Shown here: positions 7,372 to 12,682 of the stretch, piece by piece
Layout: each line of letters opens with the position of its first letter
Position numbering within the stretch: the stretch's first letter is position 1
DNA from: Actinomycetota bacterium
Lineage (GTDB): Bacteria; Actinomycetota; Thermoleophilia; Gaiellales; Gaiellaceae
Length of the DNA: 12,682 nt
Direction: 5' to 3'
NCBI GenBank assembly: GCA_005885565.1
Contig: VAXK01000026.1
Location: 1 to 12,682, forward strand
Made by a program: the position numbers and the translations under genes
Notes under the pieces: generated by a model
Database searches by the model: none
Seen by the model: only the letters and a program-made list of their open reading frames with translations
Told to the model about the DNA's origin: nothing

Positions 7372-8318
7372 GCGTCGTCCTCCAGGAGCCGGTCCTCCAG
7401 GAAGCGCCGATCCGCTCGCGGCGCGGAATCGTCCTCGAGACGATCAGGCGGCGCCCCTCGGCGGCGATCGGGGCCACGCTCCTGGTGCTCGTTCTCCTCG
7501 GCGCGGTGCTGGCGCCGGTGCTGGCGCCGTACGACCTCCACAAGCAGGTCGGGCCCGTCTTCGGCCACCCGTCGTGGAGCCACCCGCTCGGCCTCGACGA
7601 CGGCGGCATCGACATGGTCACCCTGCTGATGTGGGGCGCCCGGATCTCGCTCGTCGTCGGCTTCGCGGCGACGCTCGTCTCGATGCTGATCGGCGGGACC
7701 GTCGGCGTCGCGGCGGGCTACTTCGGCGGCAAGACCGACACGATCCTGATGCGCATCACCGACTACTTCCTCGTCATCCCCGACGTGCCGCTGATGATCA
7801 TCGTCGCCGCGATCTGGGGGCCGAGCCTCCTCCACATCGTGGTCGTGATCGGGATCCTCCTCTGGACGAGCACGGCGCGGGTCATCCGCGCGCAGGTGAA
7901 GAGCGTCCGCGAGCGCGTCTACGTGAAGCGGGCGCAGGCGATCGGCGCCGGGCACGCGCGCATCGTCCTCCGCCACGTGCTGCCGCAGGTCGCGCCGCTC
8001 CTGATCGCCAATACGGTCCTCACGATCGCGGTCGCGATCTTCGACGAGACGGCGCTCTCGTTCCTCGGCCTCGGCGATCCGAGCCGCATCTCGCTCGGCA
8101 AGGTGATCGAGAACGCCTTCCAGCGCGCGGCGATCTCGACCGGGGCCTGGTGGGCGATCGTGCCGCCGGGCGCGCTCGTCGCGCTGATCATCCTCAGCTG
8201 CAGCCTGATCGGGCAGGCGCTCGAAGACGCCCTCAACCCGCGCCTGCGGGTCGCGCACCTCTCGGCGCGGCGCTTCCGGCTGCGGCCGCTCGTCGGCCGG
8301 GGATCGGAGGCGCTGTGA
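7368..8318 (+). CDS. Dpp/Opp-type peptide ABC transporter permease (DppC-like)
   Basis: The 316-residue protein shows the DppC/OppC order. A short cytoplasmic N-terminus rich in Arg precedes the first membrane helix (about 32-54, ending LAPVLAPYD). Then come the family block HPLGLDDGGIDMVTLLMWGARISL (72-95) and five more membrane segments. The EAA loop is at about 181-206 (YVKRAQAIGAGHARIV), and SFLGLG (231-236) is also typical. The usual GRD of the HPLGTDxxGRD block reads GID here. After the last helix there is an unusual tail of about 25 residues rich in Arg and Leu. GAGGA at 7356-7360 is a good ribosome-binding site for the GTG, which overlaps the previous stop as GTGA. It forms the second half of the membrane channel. 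Family is firm, substrate not known. Confidence 0.94.
   Translation: MSVVLQEPVLQEAPIRSRRGIVLETIRRRPSAAIGATLLVLVLLGAVLAPVLAPYDLHKQVGPVFGHPSWSHPLGLDDGGIDMVTLLMWGARISLVVGFAATLVSMLIGGTVGVAAGYFGGKTDTILMRITDYFLVIPDVPLMIIVAAIWGPSLLHIVVVIGILLWTSTARVIRAQVKSVRERVYVKRAQAIGAGHARIVLRHVLPQVAPLLIANTVLTIAVAIFDETALSFLGLGDPSRISLGKVIENAFQRAAISTGAWWAIVPPGALVALIILSCSLIGQALEDALNPRLRVAHLSARRFRLRPLVGRGSEAL
7506..7529 (+). repeat. 12-base perfect tandem duplication within the DppC-like gene
   Basis: GTGCTGGCGCCG occurs twice in a row and encodes VLAPVLAP at the end of the first membrane helix. It keeps the reading frame. LAPxLAPYD-like ends are normal in this family, so it probably reflects protein constraint plus codon bias rather than a recent duplication. 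Confidence 0.6.
8306..8310 (+). promoter_or_regulatory. Shine-Dalgarno site for the DppD-like gene
   Basis: GGAGG ends four bases before the GTG at 8315. It fixes that GTG as the start, against the much longer open frame that reaches back to 7574 across the upstream permease gene. Confidence 0.7.
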
Positions 8319-9274
8319 GCCTGCTCGAGGCCCGCGAGCTCAACGTCTGGTTCGACCTCGAAGGCGGCGGGACGCTGCACGCAGTCCAGGGCGTGAGCTT
8401 CGCGCTCGAGGAAGGAGAGCGGCTCGGCCTCGTCGGCGAGTCGGGCTGCGGGAAGACGACGACGGCGCTCGCGCTTCTGGGGCTCCTCCCCTCCAGCGCG
8501 GAGGTGGCCGGCGAGGTGCGGTTCCACGGCGAGGACGTGCTCGCCGGCGGCGAGGAGTCGGTGCGCCCGCACCGCTGGACGGACGTGGCGATGGTCTTCC
8601 AGGGCGCGATGAACTCGTTCAACCCGGTCCGGACGGTCGAGTCCCAGATCGTCGAGGCGCTCGAGCTGCACGCCGTCGCCGAGGGCGCCGTCGCCCGGGC
8701 GCGGGCGGGGAAGCTGCTGGAGTCGGTCGGCATCCCGGCCGACCGGGCGCGTCGCTTCCCGCACGAGTTTTCCGGTGGGATGCGCCAGCGTGCGGCGATC
8801 GCGATGGCGCTCGCCTGCGAGCCGAGCGTGCTCGTCGCCGACGAGCCGACGACCGCCCTCGACGTGATGGTGCAGGCGCAGATCCTCGAGCTCCTCGACG
8901 GCCTGTGCCGGGACTTCGGCCTCGCGCTCGTCCTCGTCACGCACGATCTCCCGGTCGTCGCGCAGCTCTGCGACCGCGCGGCGGTGATGTACGCGGGCGA
9001 GATCGTCGAGGAGGGGCCGGTCGAGAGGCTCTACCACTCGCCGCGCCACCCGTACACGCGGCTGTTATTTGCCGCGACGCCTGATCTTGCGGACGACGGA
9101 GCGCCTGTCGCATCTATCCCAGGCGCGCCGCCGCGGCTCGACCGGCCGCTCGTGGGGTGTCCGTTCCGGCCGCGCTGCGACCGCGCCTTCGGGCGGTGCG
9201 CGGAGGAGCGGCCCTTGCTTCGGCGGGTGGACGGCTCGCGGGCGGCGTGCCACCTCAACGACGTGCCGGCGTGA
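8315..9274 (+). CDS. Dpp/Opp-type peptide ABC transporter ATPase (DppD-like)
   Basis: The 319-residue protein is a complete ABC ATPase that powers peptide import. Walker A is GESGCGKTT (41-49), the Q-loop Gln is at 96, and the signature is SGGMRQR (153-159). Walker B is VLVADEP (172-178) and the switch His is at 210. After YHSPRHPYTR (240-249), which marks the oligopeptide/dipeptide type, the C-terminal domain carries Cys at 282, 288, 295 and 312. This four-Cys pattern is common in Dpp/Opp ATPases, and I recall a structural report of an iron-sulfur cluster in a mycobacterial relative; a cluster here is an inference. The GTG start has GGAGG four bases upstream and overlaps the previous stop as GTGA. 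It should work as a heterodimer with the next protein, as DppD does with DppF. Function is firm, substrate unknown. Confidence 0.95.
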   Translation: MSLLEARELNVWFDLEGGGTLHAVQGVSFALEEGERLGLVGESGCGKTTTALALLGLLPSSAEVAGEVRFHGEDVLAGGEESVRPHRWTDVAMVFQGAMNSFNPVRTVESQIVEALELHAVAEGAVARARAGKLLESVGIPADRARRFPHEFSGGMRQRAAIAMALACEPSVLVADEPTTALDVMVQAQILELLDGLCRDFGLALVLVTHDLPVVAQLCDRAAVMYAGEIVEEGPVERLYHSPRHPYTRLLFAATPDLADDGAPVASIPGAPPRLDRPLVGCPFRPRCDRAFGRCAEERPLLRRVDGSRAACHLNDVPA

Positions 9275-10260
9275 GCCTCATCGAGGTCGAGAATCTCGTC
9301 GTCCGCTACCCGGTGGCGCGGGGGATCGTCGGCACCCTCGCGCGCCGGCCGCGGCGGACGGTGCACGCCGTGGACGGCGTGTCGTTCTCGCTCCGGCCCG
9401 GGGAGATCCTCGCCCTCGTCGGCGAGTCCGGCTGCGGCAAGACGACGACGGCGCAGACGCTGCTCCGGCTCGTCGAGCCAGAAGCCGGCTCGATCCGGTT
9501 CGAGGGCCGTGACGTCACGCAGCTCTCGGTGCGCGAGCTACGGCCGCTGCGGCGGCGGATGCAGCTCATCTACCAGGACCCGTACGAGTCGCTCGACCCG
9601 CGGCTGCGGGTTCGGCAGACCGTCGAGGAGCCATTGCTCGTGCACCGGGCGGGCGGCTCGCGGGAGGAGCGGGCACGCCGCGTCCGAGAGACGCTGGAGC
9701 GCGTGGAGCTTGTTCCCGCCGAGCTGTTTTTGGATCGCTTTCCGCACGAGCTCTCGGGCGGCCAGCGTCAGCGGGTGGCCATCGCGGCGTCGCTTGTGCT
9801 GGAGCCGCGGTTGTTGGTAGCCGACGAGCCGGTGTCGATGCTGGACGTGTCCGTGCGAGCCGGGATCCTCCGTTTGCTGGACGGCCTGCGCGACGGCGGC
9901 CTCGGAATCCTGATGATCACGCACGACCTGTCCACAGCGGCGCGTTTCTCGGACCGGATCGCCGTGATGTACCTGGGCCGGATCGTGGAAGAGGGCCCGG
10001 CGAGCGAGGTGGTGCGAAACCCACAGCATCCGTACACGCGAGCGCTCCTGTCGGTGGTCCCGAAGCGAGACCCGCGCGAGCGAATGCGCCCGCAGATCCT
10101 ACGTGGAGAGCCGCCGGACGCAGTACGCATCCCGCCCGGCTGCCGCTTCCATCCGCGCTGCCCGCTCGCGATCGACGCCTGCCGAGCACAGGACCCGCCG
10201 CTCGAGCGGCCTGCTGCCGCGACGAACGGCTCCCACGTCGCCGCCTGCATCCTCGCCTAG
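9271..10260 (+). CDS. Dpp/Opp-type peptide ABC transporter ATPase (DppF-like)
   Basis: The 329-residue protein is the second ATPase of the transporter. Walker A is GESGCGKTT (51-59), the Q-loop is YQDPYESLDP (101-110) with Gln102, and the signature is LSGGQRQR (161-168). Walker B is LLVADEP (181-187) and the switch His is at 218. YQDPYxSLxP with LSGGQ is the DppF/OppF style, in contrast to the SGGM of the previous protein. The C-terminal domain again holds four Cys, at 291, 297, 304 and 326. The GTG start overlaps the previous stop as GTGA with no separate ribosome-binding site, so translation probably depends on ribosomes finishing the gene before. The longer frame from 9157 would cut back into the neighbour and lacks conserved sequence. 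This is the last gene of the run; a 117-base gap follows. Function is firm, substrate unknown. Confidence 0.95.
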   Translation: MSLIEVENLVVRYPVARGIVGTLARRPRRTVHAVDGVSFSLRPGEILALVGESGCGKTTTAQTLLRLVEPEAGSIRFEGRDVTQLSVRELRPLRRRMQLIYQDPYESLDPRLRVRQTVEEPLLVHRAGGSREERARRVRETLERVELVPAELFLDRFPHELSGGQRQRVAIAASLVLEPRLLVADEPVSMLDVSVRAGILRLLDGLRDGGLGILMITHDLSTAARFSDRIAVMYLGRIVEEGPASEVVRNPQHPYTRALLSVVPKRDPRERMRPQILRGEPPDAVRIPPGCRFHPRCPLAIDACRAQDPPLERPAAATNGSHVAACILA

Positions 10261-10377
10261 AAGACCTCGATCACCAGCACAATCCGCTCGAACGCAAGTC
10301 CGGCGCGCCTCCCGGGAGCGAACAGAGCGTCAGCGGCCGCCTTGAGGCAGCGTGGCTTGAGCCTTACAGTGCGCGTG
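10261..10377. other. Gap after the transporter operon, no clear promoter or terminator
   Basis: This 117-base gap holds several short perfect palindromes: GGCGCGCC at 10302-10309, CTCCCGGGAG at 10309-10318 and GCGGCCGC at 10333-10340. CTTGAG also occurs twice, at 10341 and 10356. None has the form of a strong terminator, and I see no matching promoter hexamers. A promoter for the nuclease gene is expected here but is not recognisable. Confidence 0.4.
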
Positions 10378-12090
10378 GTGGCACGGCGGTCGACGTTTTC
10401 CTCGGTGCTGCGGGAGATGCAGCGCGAGCGGGAGCGGCAAGCTCGCGCGCAGGAGCGGGCGGCTGCGGCTGCGATTCGTGCGTCGGAGCAGGCGCGGAGG
10501 GCGCTTGAGCGGGCGCAGGCGTGGGAGGAGAAGGAGCGCAAACGGCTCTACCTAGAGGCCCGTCAGACGGAGGTGGAGGCGATGAATGAGGCTCTTGCCG
10601 CCGAGATCGCGACGCTGGAGTCTCTTCTGCGGCAGACGCTCGACGTGGACGACTATCTCGACTTGGAGGCGTTGAAGCAGACTCCGGTGCTCGCGCCGTT
10701 TCGGCCCGGCGATCTGGCCACGCCCGAAGTCGCGCCAGAACTCGTCCTGCCTCCCCCACCCTCTGGCATGACGAAGCTAGTTCCAGGAGGGAGGGCGAAG
10801 TACGAGAGGGCTGTCGAGGCCGCTCGCTCGTCTCACAAGGCAGAGATGGAGGCGTATGCGCTACGTGAAAAGGGGCGAGTAACGGCGCTGTCGCACGCGC
10901 GTGCCGACCATGAGTCTGAGGTTGCGCGACTCAAGGCGGACGCTGCAGCCCAGAACCGCGAGGTCGACGAGTTTCGGGCCGCGTTCGAGCGCGGTGACCC
11001 GGCCGCGATCGTCGAGTACTTCTCGCTTGTTCTCGACCGGAGCAGCTATCCGGAGCGCTTTCCGAAGCAGCACAAGATGGCGTTCGTGCCTGAGTCGCGC
11101 CAGCTGGTGGTGGAGTACGAGCTACCGACGGTGGAAGCAAGTGTGCCGAGCGTCAAGCAGTACCGCTACGTCCGCAGCCGCGACGCGATCGAACAGAGCG
11201 CCCGCCCCGCTGCACAAGTGAAGGCGACGTACGCGTCGGTGGTCGCGCAGATCGCGATCCGGACGCTGCACGAGCTCTTCGAGGCCGATCGCTCGGGCAA
11301 GTTGGAGACGATCGTCTTCAACGGGTTCGTGAACACGGTTGATCCGGCGACCGGCCAACCAGTCTCACCGCACCTCGTCACCGTGCGCACCTCGCGGGAG
11401 GCGTTCCTGCAGCTCGACCTGCGTAATGTCGAGCCGCTTGCCTGTCTTAAGGGTCTGAGCGCCTCGGTCTCGAAGAGCCCCTCGGAGCTCCTGCCGGTGC
11501 GCCCGATCCTCGAGTTCAGCATGGTCGATCCTCGCTTCGTTCAGGAGAGCGACGTCCTCAGCACCCTCGATGAGCGGCCGAACCTGATGGAACTGACACC
11601 GGGCGAATTCGAATCGCTGATCACGAACCTGTTCGAGAAGATGGGGCTTGAGACGCGGCAGACGCAGCCCTCGCGCGACGGCGGGGTCGACTGCGTCGCC
11701 TACGATCCGCGCCCGATCTTCGGCGGCAAGGTGGTGATCCAGGCGAAGCGCTACAAGCACACGGTCGGCGTCAGCGCGGTCCGCGACCTCTACGGGACGA
11801 CGCAGAACGAGGGCGCCTCAAAGGGCATTCTCGTGACCACCAGCGGCTACGGGAGATCGTCCTTCGACTTCGCCGCCGGAAAACCGCTCGAACTACTCAG
11901 CGGCACCCATCTCCTTTACCTGCTTGTCGAGCACGCCGGGATCGAGGCACGGATCGAACCGCCCGAAGACTGGGTCGACGCAAACGCCGACGCGATCACC
12001 GACGAACCGCCCGTCGAGCAGCAGACGGTTGCCGCCCTACCAGCGACGCCTCAGATTCCTCCATGCCTCACTTGCCAGCGGCCGGCATAG
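10378..12090 (+). CDS. Coiled-coil protein with C-terminal Mrr-type restriction endonuclease domain
   Basis: The 570-residue protein begins with a long, highly charged coiled coil (about 8-85, rich in Arg, Glu, Ala). A Pro-rich linker and a second helical stretch (about 135-205) follow. A conserved middle region (about 215-395) that I recall from actinobacterial 'restriction endonuclease' proteins comes next. The nuclease domain (about 408-530) has Glu412 in LTPGEFESLI, Asp438 in SRDGGVD, and Gln455 and Lys457 in VIQAKRYK. This is the D-QxK form of the PD-(D/E)xK site in Mrr-like enzymes, followed by KGILVTTSGYG. Mrr-type enzymes cut foreign or modified DNA; no methylase is adjacent, so a stand-alone modification-dependent enzyme is possible. 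GTG 10378 is chosen for its MARRSTF start, but GTG 10369 or 10375 and TTG 10342 are also open. Codon use is more relaxed than in the operon, hinting at separate acquisition. Target is unknown. Confidence 0.82.
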   Translation: MARRSTFSSVLREMQRERERQARAQERAAAAAIRASEQARRALERAQAWEEKERKRLYLEARQTEVEAMNEALAAEIATLESLLRQTLDVDDYLDLEALKQTPVLAPFRPGDLATPEVAPELVLPPPPSGMTKLVPGGRAKYERAVEAARSSHKAEMEAYALREKGRVTALSHARADHESEVARLKADAAAQNREVDEFRAAFERGDPAAIVEYFSLVLDRSSYPERFPKQHKMAFVPESRQLVVEYELPTVEASVPSVKQYRYVRSRDAIEQSARPAAQVKATYASVVAQIAIRTLHELFEADRSGKLETIVFNGFVNTVDPATGQPVSPHLVTVRTSREAFLQLDLRNVEPLACLKGLSASVSKSPSELLPVRPILEFSMVDPRFVQESDVLSTLDERPNLMELTPGEFESLITNLFEKMGLETRQTQPSRDGGVDCVAYDPRPIFGGKVVIQAKRYKHTVGVSAVRDLYGTTQNEGASKGILVTTSGYGRSSFDFAAGKPLELLSGTHLLYLLVEHAGIEARIEPPEDWVDANADAITDEPPVEQQTVAALPATPQIPPCLTCQRPA

Positions 12091-12108
12091 CTGGCAAGTG
12101 AGGCATGG
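12061..12108. terminator. 19-bp perfect inverted repeat at the end of the nuclease gene
   Basis: Bases 12061-12079 and 12090-12108 are exact reverse complements with a 10-base loop. The left arm encodes the last residues of the nuclease, and its TAG stop (12088-12090) falls at the loop edge. No T-run follows, so it is not a standard intrinsic terminator, though GC-rich actinobacteria often use hairpins without one. It may instead stabilise the mRNA end or be a dispersed repeat. The pairing is certain; the role is inferred. Confidence 0.6.
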
Positions 12109-12189
12109 CCTCGCCGCCTGACCTCCAGCGAACGCTTGGCTCATGCGTACGCTGCGCTCACCGTGGCCGTGGCCGGCGGTTCGGATAAC

Positions 12190-12195
12190 GAGGGA
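12190..12195 (+). promoter_or_regulatory. Ribosome-binding site for the glycosyltransferase gene
   Basis: GAGGGA ends eight bases before the GTG at 12204 and supports that start over the in-frame GTG at 12213. It lies between GATAA (12184-12188) and TTATC (12196-12200), a five-base inverted repeat that could partly shield it. The remaining bases of the 12109-12189 gap show no convincing promoter. Confidence 0.55.
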
Positions 12196-12203
12196 TTATC
12201 GCG

Positions 12204-12682
12204 GTGCCGCGGGTGAGCGTGATCGTGCCGGTCTTCAATAGCCTGGCTCACCTCGGTACGTTTTTCGAGTCGCTGGCCGCAGCGCTACCGGTGGAGTCGG
12301 AGGTCGTGGTCGTAGATGACGCGTCGACCGATCCGGTGTTGGAGGCTGTGCCGGAGCTCCCTCGTGCGCGGAACGTCGTGCGCCTCCGCAACAACACGAA
12401 CCTCGGGCTCGCGGCAGCGGCGAATCGCGGATTCGCCGCCGCAACGGGCGACATCGTCATCCAGCTCAACGTTGATGTGATCCTTGACAGTGATTCCCTT
12501 TCAGCGATGGTCGACTTCATCGAAAGCCGCCGGGGCGATGTGGGCATCGTCGGCTCGAAGCTGGTCTATCCGACGAGCGGCTTGACGCAGAGCGTGGGAA
12601 TGGCATTTGGCCTGCATTCGAAACGCCACGTGTTCCGCCATCTTCCGCAGGACCATCCGCTCTGTCGCCCCAGTCGGGAGCT
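12204..12682 (+). CDS. Family-2 glycosyltransferase, N-terminal part (3' end off window)
   Basis: The frame is open from the GTG at 12204 to the window edge, giving 159 residues. It opens with VSVIVPVFNS (4-13), the first strand of the GT-A fold. VVVVDDASTD (34-43) follows, with the nucleotide-binding acidic pair Asp38-Asp39. NLGLAAAANRG (66-76) and GDIVIQLNVDV (82-92) come next, where NVD (89-91) is in the place of the metal-binding DxD. GSKLVYPTSG then appears near 115. This order matches family-2 enzymes that add rhamnose or other sugars to cell-wall or surface polysaccharide. It would use a nucleotide-sugar donor on the cytoplasmic side; donor and acceptor cannot be told. The start has GAGGGA at a good distance. 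Codon use is less GC-extreme than in the transporter operon. It may begin a polysaccharide cluster to the right of the window. Family is confident. Confidence 0.88.
   Translation, partial: MPRVSVIVPVFNSLAHLGTFFESLAAALPVESEVVVVDDASTDPVLEAVPELPRARNVVRLRNNTNLGLAAAANRGFAAATGDIVIQLNVDVILDSDSLSAMVDFIESRRGDVGIVGSKLVYPTSGLTQSVGMAFGLHSKRHVFRHLPQDHPLCRPSRE

Noticed and set aside
7574..8314. Plus-strand extension of the DppD-like frame across the upstream permease gene
   Set aside because: The extension has only Arg/Asp-rich low-complexity sequence. The GTG at 8315 has a good ribosome-binding site and begins the conserved ABC ATPase sequence.
10342..10377. TTG start at 10342 for the nuclease gene
   Set aside because: TTG is rare as a start and the added residues look unrelated to the charged N-terminus. 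It cannot be fully excluded, because no strong ribosome-binding site marks any of the GTG candidates.
12136..12188. Promoter before the glycosyltransferase gene (TTGGCT at 12136 with a downstream AT-rich GGATAA)
   Set aside because: The spacing is far too long for a paired -35 and -10, and no better match lies between them.

Overview
The window is very GC-rich. It has strong G/C bias at third codon positions, many GTG starts, and start/stop overlaps of the ATGA/GTGA type, all on the plus strand. Gene content (creatininase-family and C45 hydrolases, a family-5 peptide ABC transporter, an Mrr-type nuclease of a form I associate with actinobacteria) suggests a high-GC actinobacterium, perhaps of the Thermoleophilia type. 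No marker gene is present, so this placement is an inference. I saw no RNA genes, CRISPR arrays or insertion sequences.

Layout. (1) 1-972: 3' part of an M28 metallopeptidase that runs off the left edge. (2) 973-1100: a short gap with a strong GC palindrome. (3) 1101-10260: one compact run of nine co-directional genes, seven of whose eight junctions overlap. In order they are a C45-type Ntn hydrolase, a creatininase-family amidohydrolase, a second C45-type hydrolase, an S66 (LD-carboxypeptidase/MccF-like) serine peptidase, a family-5 solute-binding lipoprotein, two Dpp/Opp-type permeases and two Dpp/Opp-type ATPases. The binding-protein gene is broken by an apparent one-base deletion near 5413-5416. 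(4) 10261-10377: a gap. (5) 10378-12090: a coiled-coil protein with a C-terminal Mrr-type restriction endonuclease domain, ending inside a 19-bp inverted repeat (12061-12108). (6) 12091-12203: a gap. (7) 12204-12682: 5' part of a family-2 glycosyltransferase, cut by the right edge.

How the genes may work together. The ABC transporter should bring an oligopeptide or peptide-like amide into the cell. The four hydrolases encoded just upstream show no signal peptide and belong to families that cut unusual amide bonds. I infer an uptake-and-dismantling pathway for a peptide with non-standard bonds, such as a murein stem peptide, an acylated or lactam compound, or a peptide antibiotic. The substrate cannot be read from sequence. 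The nuclease and glycosyltransferase look like separate units, with visibly more relaxed codon use than the operon.
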